A DNA stretch of 64,000 nucleotides from G963422705 sp963422705 (GTDB taxonomy: Bacteria; Poribacteria; WGA-4E; WGA-3G): contig OY730443.1 of the NCBI GenBank assembly GCA_963422705.1, positions 558,001 through 622,000 of the forward strand, in the 5' to 3' direction. A model generated the notes under the pieces. That model saw only the letters and a program-made list of their open reading frames with translations. It searched no databases and was not told the DNA's origin. Shown here piece by piece: positions 17,031 to 25,237 of this stretch. Made by a program: the position numbers and the translations under genes. Numbering within the stretch: position 1 is the stretch's first letter; each line of letters begins with the position of its first letter.

Positions 17031-18215
17031 TTATTTTTCCACATACTGATTGTCAAGATATAAGTATTTCAGTTTTCGCAACCGTTTTAGTGGTGATACA
17101 TCTGATATCTCGTTGTTTTGAAGAGATAACCATTCCAGGTTTACCATATTTCTCAGTGGTGACACATTTGATATCCTGTTATTTTCAAGAGATAACCATT
17201 CCAGTTTTATCGACTGTTTTAGTGGTGACACATCTGATATCCTGTTATTTTGAAGATATAAGTTTGTCAGGTTTACCATACCTGTGAGAGATGATATATA
17301 TGATATATCATTATCGTTAAGATATAAGTATTTCAGTTTTCGCAACCGTTTTAGTGGTGATACATCTGATATCTCGTTGTTTTGAAGAGTTAACCATTCC
17401 AGGTTTACCATATTTCTCAGTGGTGACACATCTGATATCCTGTTATTTTCAAGAGATAACCATTCCAGTTTTATCGACTGTTTTAGTGGTGACACATCTG
17501 ATATCCTGTTATTTTGAAGATATAAGTTTGTCAGGTTTACCATACCTGTGAGAGATGATATATATGATATATCATTATCGTTAAGATATAAGTATTTCAG
17601 TTTTCGCAACTGTTTTAGTGGTGATACATCTGATATCTCGTTGTTTTGAAGAGTTAACCATTCCAGGTTTACCATATTTCTCAGTGGTGACACATCTGAT
17701 ATCCTGTTATTTTCAAGAGATAACCATTCCAGTTTTATCGACTGTTTTAGTGGTGACACATCTGATATCCTGTTATTTTGAAGATATAAGTTTGTCAGGT
17801 TTACCATACCTGTGAGAGATGATATATATGATATATCATTATCGTTAAGATATAAGTATTTCAGTTTTCGCAACTGTTTTAGTGGTGATACATCTGATAT
17901 CTCGTTAGAGGAAAGGTTCAGCGACGTTATATTGGTAGCAAACTCGAGTCCTGTTAGGTTCCGAATTCCTGAATTATATGCGTCAAGCTCTTCCAAACTC
18001 GCCATTTTCGCCCGCGTGATGTGAGCGCCTACCTTTTTGCTAAGGGCAGTGCGTAGCCTGCTGTCTGGAATGTATACGATTTGCGCGGTTGTGCTCTGGG
18101 CGGGTGAGAAAAGGAACACCGACGCAATAAAAATCAGGCTAGAAAAAGAGAAAAGTCTCCAGTTTTGGCTTGAGATTCGTAGGCGTGCTTGTTTCGTGCA
18201 GGTTAAAAGTTTCAT
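17031..18215 (-). CDS. secreted leucine-rich-repeat protein (internalin/SDS22-like)
   Basis: This 394-residue protein has a signal peptide near residues 20-45 (LFSFSSLIFIASVFLFS, then PAQS) and a run of about thirteen 22-residue LRRs of the form LxxLxLxxNxISDVSPLxxL. The repeats are nearly identical in blocks of four because an 88-residue (264-nt) module has been copied in tandem. Such curved LRR solenoids bind protein ligands at the cell surface. No membrane anchor or sorting signal is seen at the C-terminus, which ends soon after the last repeat. The N-terminal cap PDSRLRTALSKKVGAHITRA is typical of internalin-like LRR proteins. Confidence 0.85.
   Translation of the reverse strand: MKLLTCTKQARLRISSQNWRLFSFSSLIFIASVFLFSPAQSTTAQIVYIPDSRLRTALSKKVGAHITRAKMASLEELDAYNSGIRNLTGLEFATNITSLNLSSNEISDVSPLKQLRKLKYLYLNDNDISYISSLTGMVNLTNLYLQNNRISDVSPLKQSIKLEWLSLENNRISDVSPLRNMVNLEWLTLQNNEISDVSPLKQLRKLKYLYLNDNDISYISSLTGMVNLTNLYLQNNRISDVSPLKQSIKLEWLSLENNRISDVSPLRNMVNLEWLTLQNNEISDVSPLKRLRKLKYLYLNDNDISYISSLTGMVNLTNLYLQNNRISDVSPLKQSIKLEWLSLENNRISNVSPLRNMVNLEWLSLQNNEISDVSPLKRLRKLKYLYLDNQYVEK
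17057..17906. repeat. 264-nt tandem repeat inside the LRR gene, about 3.2 copies
   Basis: Matching positions recur at 264-nt intervals (for example 17061, 17325, 17589 and 17853). Copies differ at only a few bases, such as CAACCG against CAACTG and GAGATAACC against GAGTTAACC. The period is a multiple of three, so each copy keeps the LRR frame. Confidence 0.95.
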
Positions 18216-18274
18216 GAAATTTATACTCCTTGAAGCAATTTTACATTTTTGAAAGAAATTTGACGGGGAAAACG

Positions 18275-19186
18275 TTATGATGCTGTCTCTGCTATCGCGA
18301 TTCGTTTTTTCTGCTCTTCTAACATTTTCTGCTGCCGTTTCACGCGTTCAGGTACCAATCTTTCACGCGGTGCTGTCGGGGTGAAGTCCAATCGATTGCG
18401 CCCCAATCCGTTTAATACTGCCAGTTCGACGGGCGAAAAATCCTCGGCGTTCTCACGGTTAAAGTTCATGGGTTCTTTGAGGGAGACAGGTGGGTTTGTA
18501 ATAAAACGTGCTCGTCCTGATGGATTCTGCGATGCTGCGTGCAAAATAAACGGATGTAGTAGCACAACATCCCCTGCTTTCCCCGTAATTTCGACAAAAT
18601 CTTTGCATTTTTCAATGAGCCCGCCAAACCCGCTTGGCAGTAGGCCTTCCGGATGTTCGTACAGCCGTTGTGCGACGTGCTGGACCGAATCACATGCTAC
18701 AAACGTGCCACCGCTTTTCGGGTGAATATCCGTCCAGACGACAATCGTCAGTAGCCCTTGTTCTGGGCTATCCAAAAAATGGCGGAAGAAATCGCCATCC
18801 TTATGCCAACCGCCGACTTCTGGTGATGGCGGTTGCCACGGCGTTTCTGCCCCTAACGCAAAGTTAATAATAAAGCCATCGCCCCACGATGGTGCCGAAG
18901 TTCTCCCCGAATTCGCAATCCGTTCTTCGCCGCCGAGTAAGTCACAGATAGCATCCCACGTATGTGGTGCCACCTCCTGAATGGGCACTCGATTCATAGA
19001 TGGCAGATGGATGCGGGCCGTTTCCCAAGTGCTTGTATCGTCCGGCTCGTAACCGAGCCGTTTATAAGCAAACGCTGTCCACTCTTCTGCTAACGCTTTG
19101 GGAAAGCAGTTTCGTAGGATAATATGCCCTTTCTCAATGAAATGGGTAATGTCAGCGTCTGTTAGTGTTTTGTAAGTTTTTGACAT
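18275..19186 (-). CDS. phytanoyl-CoA dioxygenase (PhyH) family protein
   Basis: This 303-residue Fe(II)/2-oxoglutarate oxygenase belongs to the PhyH family. The iron-binding H-x-D is in GGWHKDGDFF and the distal His is in VVLLHPFILHAASQNPSGRARF, where the Arg of GRARF is the expected 2-oxoglutarate ligand. The ATG at 19186 has GGAGA nine bases upstream; a second ATG five codons earlier is possible. Family members hydroxylate a wide range of small molecules, so the substrate is not predicted. It lies 137 nt downstream of the UPF0261 gene on the same strand. Confidence 0.85.
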   Translation of the reverse strand: MSKTYKTLTDADITHFIEKGHIILRNCFPKALAEEWTAFAYKRLGYEPDDTSTWETARIHLPSMNRVPIQEVAPHTWDAICDLLGGEERIANSGRTSAPSWGDGFIINFALGAETPWQPPSPEVGGWHKDGDFFRHFLDSPEQGLLTIVVWTDIHPKSGGTFVACDSVQHVAQRLYEHPEGLLPSGFGGLIEKCKDFVEITGKAGDVVLLHPFILHAASQNPSGRARFITNPPVSLKEPMNFNRENAEDFSPVELAVLNGLGRNRLDFTPTAPRERLVPERVKRQQKMLEEQKKRIAIAETAS

Positions 19187-19323
19187 CCGTTCGTTCTCCA
19201 TTCTGGGTTTTCGTAATTATGGTATCTTGTAGATGAAAATTGTAATTAGAAAGCGTCCGGGCAGGATACAAAAATCCCGCTTTCGTGTTGATTTGCATGA
19301 GGCCAAAAAGCACGTTTATAGGA

Positions 19324-20535
19324 TTAAGAGGAGATTTGGGCTAACAAGGTTTCCGCCAGTTTTGTTGCAAATTCATCATCATTGATGTGAGCGTCCATCT
19401 CAATTACCGTGACATTGTCCCCGATGTGTGCCTTCAAATTCTCTGTCCATGCCGCTCGCGCTTCAGGCGAATTGAAGGGTTGTTCCGTTTTGTCAATCGC
19501 GGACACCCCTTGTGCTGGAATGAGAACTGTCGTTGGACCTTGTGCCTCACTGAGTTTACGTGCCATAATTTTACCGAGTGCGGCTGTCTCTTCGGCTGTT
19601 GTCCGCATCAGTGTCACCGTCGGATTATGCTGATAGAATTGGCGTTGACTAAATTTCTCCGGCACGGTGTGGGGTGGGCCAAAATTCACCATGTCGAGTG
19701 CACCCGGGGCTATGACTTGTGGTAGTCCTGCTTTGCCCGCGGCCTCCATCCGTTCCACTCCGGCACTAAGGATGCCGCCTACCAATTCGTCAGCAAGTTC
19801 TGTCGTTGTCGCGTCTAACACCCCCGCTAGGAATCCCCCTCTGATGAGTTCTTCCATCGCCTGTCCACCTGTCCCAGTCGCGTGAAAAACGAGTACCTCA
19901 TACCCCGCGGCTTCGAGAACTTCCCGCGCTTTTGTCACGCAAGGGGTTGTCACACCAAACATTGTGGCTGCAATCAGCGATTTATCTGCGGCCGCTTTCG
20001 GTACTTCAGCATTAACCATTCCGGCGATGGCCCCCGCAGCATTCGCCAGAATCTGTCGTGACAGCCGGTTGATGCCGGCAATGTCCACTACGGAATACAT
20101 CATGCAGATGTCTTTAGATTGGACATATGGGCTGGTATCTCCCGATGCGAGGGTAGATACCATGAGTTTCGGCACACCGACAGGCAGTGCTTGCATAGCG
20201 GTGGTGCCGATGGTTGTCCCCGCAGAGCCGCCGAGTGATATAAGTCCGTCAATTTCGCCTGCAGCATGTTTTTCCGCGGCAATCGCTGCAGCACCATGTG
20301 CCATTATCGCTACGCTATTGCCCCTGTCGCTTTCGTCTCGCAACGTTTGTAGAGATGAGCCTGCCTTTCGTGCAACATCATCAGCGGAAATGTCAGGCAA
20401 TAGTTCTGGTTCCCCCAAGATACCGGTATTAATCATGCACGTTGAGGTGCCACTTGATTCTATCTGTGCCTTGATGAACGCAAATTCGACCGCTTTGGTA
20501 TCCATCGTGCCGACAATGCCAATTGTTTTCGCCAT
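19324..20535 (-). CDS. UPF0261 / Tm-1-like ATP-binding protein
   Basis: This 403-residue protein matches the UPF0261 family, the N-terminal half of the plant resistance protein Tm-1. Landmarks are IGIVGTMDTKAVEFAFIK, GLISLGGSAGTTIGTTAMQA, VVDIAGINRLSRQILANA, FHATGTGGQAMEELI and the C-terminal PAQGVSAID. The plant domain binds ATP; the bacterial role is not established. In Tm-1 it is fused to a TIM-barrel domain, which here is encoded separately at 27918-28739. A consensus promoter lies about 220 nt upstream. Confidence 0.85.
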   Translation of the reverse strand: MAKTIGIVGTMDTKAVEFAFIKAQIESSGTSTCMINTGILGEPELLPDISADDVARKAGSSLQTLRDESDRGNSVAIMAHGAAAIAAEKHAAGEIDGLISLGGSAGTTIGTTAMQALPVGVPKLMVSTLASGDTSPYVQSKDICMMYSVVDIAGINRLSRQILANAAGAIAGMVNAEVPKAAADKSLIAATMFGVTTPCVTKAREVLEAAGYEVLVFHATGTGGQAMEELIRGGFLAGVLDATTTELADELVGGILSAGVERMEAAGKAGLPQVIAPGALDMVNFGPPHTVPEKFSQRQFYQHNPTVTLMRTTAEETAALGKIMARKLSEAQGPTTVLIPAQGVSAIDKTEQPFNSPEARAAWTENLKAHIGDNVTVIEMDAHINDDEFATKLAETLLAQISS

Positions 20536-20755
20536 TTGGGCATTCTCCTAAAACAAAAAAGTTGTATCAGTTTTCGTCGATTAAAGCGCTAAGGTAACCA
20601 ATCAAGGTGGAATACACGAATCAGCATCGACGCTACAAAGCGCATCTACGCTTTGGTAGTTATGAAGTTTCTCATTAATGGTATTCCCCGGCCATGTCAT
20701 AAACATAAAAACACTTTGTCCCCACCTCGCCAGAGCAACTTTGTCCATTTTAGTT

Positions 20756-20785
20756 ATTATAATGCTGTTTACCAATTTGTGTCAA
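20756..20785 (-). promoter_or_regulatory. sigma70-type promoter for the UPF0261 gene
   Basis: On the minus strand TTGACA (20780-20785) and TATAAT (20756-20761) are 18 nt apart, both perfect. The resulting leader would be about 215 nt. Confidence 0.7.
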
Positions 20786-21119
20786 GCGCGCTACGACAAT
20801 TGTCGTTTGGAAAATAGGCGCAATCAGCGACGAAGCCCCGCGTTGGTATTATGTCAATCTCTTGCTAAAGATGCCGTTTTTGATGACTTCAACGGCAGTA
20901 GCGGGAAATAGAATTCAAAAAAATAAAATGAATTTCATAATCCACCTTTGCGGAGTACACCATATTTTTGCAGCTTTGCCAATCTAACATTTGTTTTTAG
21001 GGTTTTAGTGCATTTTGACAGTTAATAGGGAATCAACGTTGCTGCTGAGGATGTTCAGTGGACAGAACGAAATGGAAGCGTAGTAGACTACATAGCCCTC
21101 AGCTGATATAGGAAAAAAG

Positions 21120-21149
21120 TTGACACAATTCGATATATTATGATATACT
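21120..21149 (+). promoter_or_regulatory. sigma70-type promoter for the pseudopilin gene
   Basis: TTGACA (21120-21125) and TATACT (21144-21149) are separated by 18 nt, about 40 nt before the GTG start. Confidence 0.55.
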
Positions 21150-21188
21150 TCCTCACAGCAATTACAAATCGCGGAGGCAGACAGATAC

Positions 21189-21641
21189 GTGAAACCAATT
21201 GATTCTAAGCAAGCAGGTTTAACATCGCTCCAGATTCTCGTTATTATTATCGCTATCGGAATTATTGCAGCCGTTCTATTAGCACCCCGGTTGCTTGGCC
21301 AGGCGGGGCGCGCTTTACAAGCACAAGCCGCTGAAGAAATTGAAATCCTCGGCATTACCCTGGATAGATATGCGAAAGATAACGGCGATTACCCATCAAC
21401 TGAACAAGGCTTAAAGGCACTCTGGGAAAAACCTGAGGCGCCTCCACTGCCCATAAATTGGCTGGGGCCCTATATTGATATCCCGATTACTACGGATCCA
21501 TGGGGAAATCCGTATATCTACATCCGGCCTGGCGTGCATGATTCGTATGGATACGACATCGTTTCCTTTGGCAGTGATGGCCTGGAAGGTGGCACCGGCG
21601 AGGCTGAAGACGTGGTTAGCTGGATTCGGCGTGATGAATAG
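21189..21641 (+). CDS. GspG-like type II secretion pseudopilin (orphan)
   Basis: This 150-residue protein has a short basic leader, a Gly preceding LTSLQILVIIIAIGIIAAVL, and a GspG-type C-terminal domain: GITLDRYAKDNGDYPSTEQG, LWEKPEAPP, GPYIDIPITTDPWGNPYIY and YDIVSFGSDG, the last holding the calcium-site region of major pseudopilins. After cleavage at Gly the mature protein would begin LTSLQ, so position 5 is Gln instead of the nearly invariant Glu. Translation starts at GTG with GGAGG 11 bases upstream. No other type II secretion genes are in the window. Confidence 0.8.
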   Translation: MKPIDSKQAGLTSLQILVIIIAIGIIAAVLLAPRLLGQAGRALQAQAAEEIEILGITLDRYAKDNGDYPSTEQGLKALWEKPEAPPLPINWLGPYIDIPITTDPWGNPYIYIRPGVHDSYGYDIVSFGSDGLEGGTGEAEDVVSWIRRDE

Positions 21642-21809
21642 GATTCATGACGCGGTGCCGTTTCTGGTGCGAAAATGAACGCGACAAAGGTGCCTGTCAC
21701 CCAAACTCACGCACATCCAATCAGGTTTTTAATATTTGCAAATGTGTTTCAAATCCTTATCACAATGTGAGATGTGATAAGGCGGTTCAGCCGTATCGGA
21801 GGATTCGCT

Positions 21810-22814
21810 ATGAAAATTAAGCAGATTGATGTGAGCAAAGTCAGCGTTCCATATCATGAAGGCATCTCTGAATTGATGACGAAGCGAAATCTTTACCAGA
21901 TTGACTACGTTTATCAAGTTCTTACCGACGAAGGGCTAACCGGGATAGGCGATGGGCCACATATTGCTGATGAGATTATTCAACAGTACATCGGCAGAAA
22001 TCCGTTTGAGTTTATGAATGGATGGGCACCTACCCCACTCTCTCAAGCATTCTATGATATTATGGGAAAGGCGCTTGATCTTCCAGTTCATCGGCTCTTA
22101 GGCGAGAAGGTTCACGACAAAACACCGTTTGGATACTGGTGCATTGACATGGCGCCTGATGAGTGGGCAGCGGAGGCAAAACATGCTTACGCGCTCGGTT
22201 ATCGCCTCCACAAAATTAAGGCGCGCCCCTGGTTTGATGTTAGCGAGCAAGTTGCAGCAATTACAGAGGCAGTCCCCGCGGATTATCAGCTCCGTGTAGA
22301 TGCAAATGACTCCTTTGAAACGCCCGAACGTACCCTTGAAATCGAGAGGCACCTTCGGGATTACAACATAGAATCGTTTGAAACGCCGATACCGCAATCA
22401 GATATCGCCGGTTACCAAGAGATTAAAAGGAATTGTGACATGCCGATTACGATTCACTTCGGCAATCCTGACCCGGTTGAAGCGATTCGTGCCAAAATGA
22501 ACGATTCCTTTATTATTGCTTATCCGGATTCGCGCACCGCGAATGCAAAAAAGGAAGCAAGCATTTCTGATGCTGCCCATTTGCCTGTTTGGATACAAAT
22601 TGTTGGCCTCGGGATAACAACCAGTTACGTCATGCACCTTGCCGCTGTGATGCCAAATGCAACCATGCCCGCGATTACCTTGAATGCCTTACGGGCGTTT
22701 GACCTGGTTACCCCATCAACAATTCCGCTTGTTGATGGATACGCGCCGGTGCCGATGAGAGCGGGGTTAGGGGTTGAATTGGATTTGGATGCACTCGACA
22801 ATTGTCGCATCTAA
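21810..22814 (+). CDS. enolase-superfamily (mandelate racemase/muconate-lactonizing-like) protein
   Basis: This 334-residue protein has an N-terminal capping domain and a TIM barrel. The K-x-K base motif appears as HKIKARPWF, the first metal ligand as Asp in QLRVDANDSF and the second as Glu in IESFETPIP. The segment where the third acidic ligand normally lies reads MPITIHFGNPDP, with His at the expected place, so metal binding may be altered. The start at 21810 has GGAGG seven bases upstream. It lies 42 nt ahead of a LamG gene and probably forms an operon with it. Substrate unknown; an acid sugar is the usual type. Confidence 0.8.
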   Translation: MKIKQIDVSKVSVPYHEGISELMTKRNLYQIDYVYQVLTDEGLTGIGDGPHIADEIIQQYIGRNPFEFMNGWAPTPLSQAFYDIMGKALDLPVHRLLGEKVHDKTPFGYWCIDMAPDEWAAEAKHAYALGYRLHKIKARPWFDVSEQVAAITEAVPADYQLRVDANDSFETPERTLEIERHLRDYNIESFETPIPQSDIAGYQEIKRNCDMPITIHFGNPDPVEAIRAKMNDSFIIAYPDSRTANAKKEASISDAAHLPVWIQIVGLGITTSYVMHLAAVMPNATMPAITLNALRAFDLVTPSTIPLVDGYAPVPMRAGLGVELDLDALDNCRI

Positions 22815-22856
22815 AGAGAGCGCTGAAAAGAGAGAGCGCTGAAAAGGAGGATTTTG

Positions 22857-23624
22857 ATGAAAATAGCGTTTTTGAGTCTCCTCATTTTTGCTATAAGTAC
22901 CTGTATCTCTGTACATGCGGCGAAACTCGGATTGGCTAGCGCATGGCTGTTTGAAGAAAATAGCGGAAAGGTTGCCAAGGACATTGTCAGTGGACATGAC
23001 GGTGAAATCAAAGGAGAACTGAAATGGGTAGCTGATGGCAAATTTGGAAGAGCTTTAGAATTTCCGGGGAAAGGCGATAGTTATGTCTGGATAGAACACG
23101 ACGACGTTTTCAATTCGGAGCCTTATACGTTCGTGGCATGGACAAAACTGGAAGCAGCTTCATGGCAGTACATTGTCTGGCGAAACGGTGATGTCTGGCC
23201 CGAACCTGAAAATGTTCGTCACCTTGATATTTGGGTTCATGATGCCGACTATCCGGTCTTTATGTGGCATGTGAACGGGGAAGTCGGGCGTATTGATGGC
23301 AAAACCGTTATCGCGGATGGCGAATGGCATCACATTGCCAAGCTCTACGACGGTAAAAATGTTCAGATGTTCGTTGATGGCAAGCTGGAAGCGGAAAAAC
23401 CGACTGGCGGGACGCTTGATACGAGTGAAAGCCCTATCTGGATTGGGGCGCGCCCTGGAAACGTTGCAGCGACAGGGCTGTTTGACGAGGTAGGATTTTT
23501 CACAGAGGTACTCTCCGAAGATGAAGTTAACGATGTTATGGATAACGGATTAGCAGGTTACGCCGGCGTCGACGCAAAGGGAAAAGCGACGACAGCTTGG
23601 GCTGTGCTGAAAGCACAACGTTAA
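22857..23624 (+). CDS. secreted LamG/concanavalin A-like domain protein
   Basis: This 255-residue protein has a signal peptide (residues 1-21, FLSLLIFAISTCISVHAA) and one LamG domain: SAWLFEENSGKVAKDIVSGH, FGRALEFPGKGDSYVWI, PYTFVAWTKLEA, GEWHHIAKLYDGKNVQMFVD and GLFDEVGFFTEVLSEDEV. The tail VDAKGKATTAWAVLKAQR resembles those of the other two LamG proteins here. The ATG at 22857 follows AAGGAGG; a TTG one codon earlier was rejected. A 16-nt duplication (AGAGAGCGCTGAAAAG twice) lies just upstream. It shares a transcript with the enolase-superfamily gene and perhaps the aldehyde dehydrogenase 32 nt downstream. Confidence 0.85.
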   Translation: MKIAFLSLLIFAISTCISVHAAKLGLASAWLFEENSGKVAKDIVSGHDGEIKGELKWVADGKFGRALEFPGKGDSYVWIEHDDVFNSEPYTFVAWTKLEAASWQYIVWRNGDVWPEPENVRHLDIWVHDADYPVFMWHVNGEVGRIDGKTVIADGEWHHIAKLYDGKNVQMFVDGKLEAEKPTGGTLDTSESPIWIGARPGNVAATGLFDEVGFFTEVLSEDEVNDVMDNGLAGYAGVDAKGKATTAWAVLKAQR

Positions 23625-23656
23625 AGCTTTACAGAATGGATGGAGGAAAATAGATT

Positions 23657-25075
23657 ATGCGAATGCACGTAGGTGGGGAATGGATTGACAAATCCAACAA
23701 AATTGAGGTGCTCAGTCCTTTTGATGGTTCAGTGGTGGATACTGTGCCAAAAGGGGAGGCGGGTGACGTTGAAACAGCACTTCAGACTGCGGAACGTGGT
23801 GCCAAAATCATGGCAGGCTTAACCGGCTATGAACGTTACGAAATCTTGCGGAAAGTTGCCGATTTGATGCTGGAACGTTCAGCTGAACTTGCGAATGTCA
23901 TCACCCGTGAAGAGGGTAAGATTTTAGCCGAGGCAACGGTTGAAGCGACTCGCGCAGCGGAGATTATCGCGCTTTCCGCTGAAGAGGCGAAACGGGTGAC
24001 TGGGGAAGCGATTCCGCTTGAAGGTGCGCCCGGCGTTAAAGGGAGAATCGGCTTTACGGTGCGCGTTCCGTGCGGTATTGTTGTCGGAATTAGCCCCTTC
24101 AACTTCCCACTCCATCTCGTTTGCCACAAAGCAGGACCGGCCATTGCGGGGGGAAACGCAATTATCATCAAACCGGCAACCGATACACCCCTTTCCGCTT
24201 TAAAATTGGTAGAACTGTTTCTAGAAGCCGGGACACCTCCGGAAGCGATTCAGTGTCTAACCGGCCCCGGCAGCGACATCGGCGATGCACTCTGTGCCGA
24301 CAAGCGGGTTCGGAAAATTACCTTTACCGGGAGCCGCGATGTCGGTGAACATATCTGTCACGTCGCCGGGTTGAAGCGTGTTACAATGGAGCTTGGCTCC
24401 AACTCACCGCTCATCGTCATGCCAGATGCAGAACCGGAAAAGGTTGCGCGCGCAGCAGCAGCATCCGGGTACTCTAACGCAGGGCAGGTTTGCATTTCAA
24501 CACAACGTGTCATCGCACACGAGAAAATATACGCGGATTTCTTAGACGCATTCCAAGCAGAGGTGGCGCAGATTGGCATCGGCAACCCGTTGGAAGCCGG
24601 TGTTCGCATGGGGCCAATGATTCGAGACGGGGATGCCGCACGTGTAACCGAATGGATACAGGAAGCTGTCGCGGACGGGGCCGAACTCCTCACTGGCGGC
24701 GAAAAACAAGAACAGTTTGTCACACCCGCTATCCTCGCTAACGTCAAGCCGGAGATGAAAATCTCTTGCGACGAGATATTTGGGCCAGCTGTCGGTGTAA
24801 CGCGTGTGAATGATATTGATGACGCAATCGCACTCGCAAACGATACTAACTACGGCTTGAGCGCAGCCATTTTCACGCAAAATGTAGACTGGGCAATGAA
24901 GTTCGTCAGGGAGGTTGAATCCGGGAACCTCATGGTGAATTGGGGAACGCAATGGCGGGCCGATTTGATGCCGTATGGCGGGCTCAAAGAGAGTGGGATG
25001 GGAAAAGAGGGACCCAAATACGCGGTTGAAGAGATGACAGAAACCAAGATGGCAATCTTCCATCTTGATGGATAG
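23657..25075 (+). CDS. NAD(P)-dependent aldehyde dehydrogenase
   Basis: This 472-residue enzyme oxidises an aldehyde to a carboxylate. Family landmarks are GIVVGISPFNFPLHLVCHK, the cofactor segment ITFTGSRDVGEHI, the glutamate motif VTMELGSNSPLIV, and catalytic Cys279 in NAGQVCISTQRV; the C-terminal half has DEIFGPAVGV and NYGLSAAIFT. It resembles the lactaldehyde / phosphorylating-independent glyceraldehyde dehydrogenases of archaea and bacteria more than betaine or succinate-semialdehyde types, but substrate assignment is weak. GGAGG lies ten bases before the ATG. It closes the plus-strand cluster and ends at a bidirectional terminator. Confidence 0.88.
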   Translation: MRMHVGGEWIDKSNKIEVLSPFDGSVVDTVPKGEAGDVETALQTAERGAKIMAGLTGYERYEILRKVADLMLERSAELANVITREEGKILAEATVEATRAAEIIALSAEEAKRVTGEAIPLEGAPGVKGRIGFTVRVPCGIVVGISPFNFPLHLVCHKAGPAIAGGNAIIIKPATDTPLSALKLVELFLEAGTPPEAIQCLTGPGSDIGDALCADKRVRKITFTGSRDVGEHICHVAGLKRVTMELGSNSPLIVMPDAEPEKVARAAAASGYSNAGQVCISTQRVIAHEKIYADFLDAFQAEVAQIGIGNPLEAGVRMGPMIRDGDAARVTEWIQEAVADGAELLTGGEKQEQFVTPAILANVKPEMKISCDEIFGPAVGVTRVNDIDDAIALANDTNYGLSAAIFTQNVDWAMKFVREVESGNLMVNWGTQWRADLMPYGGLKESGMGKEGPKYAVEEMTETKMAIFHLDG

Positions 25076-25193
25076 TAGATTTTTACAATGCGGATGTTAC
25101 TCCGGGCCGAATTCTGTTGAATTGGAAAATGGTGAATCCCCGGAAAATTCAAGGACTTTTGTCAACCGTGTCAGGACTTTTCTCAACCGTGTT

Positions 25194-25220
25194 AGGCAGG
25201 GCATCTGCCCTGCCTTTTTT
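25194..25220. terminator. bidirectional intrinsic terminator
   Basis: AGGCAGGGC and GCCCTGCCT form a 9-bp stem with a four-base loop, followed by a run of T. It lies between the convergent aldehyde dehydrogenase and EF-G-like genes. Just before it (25152-25194) a segment AGGACTTTT-TCAACCGTGT is present twice. Confidence 0.85.
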
Positions 25221-25237
25221 AGCAATTGAGTTCAGCG

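Larger units (their letters stand above)
20536..21188. other. divergent intergenic region with two promoters
   Basis: This 653-nt region lies between the UPF0261 gene (minus) and the pseudopilin gene (plus). It holds one promoter for each and a segment (20710-20753) similar to one in the leader of the EF-G-like gene. Short open frames occur but none has good support. Confidence 0.5.
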
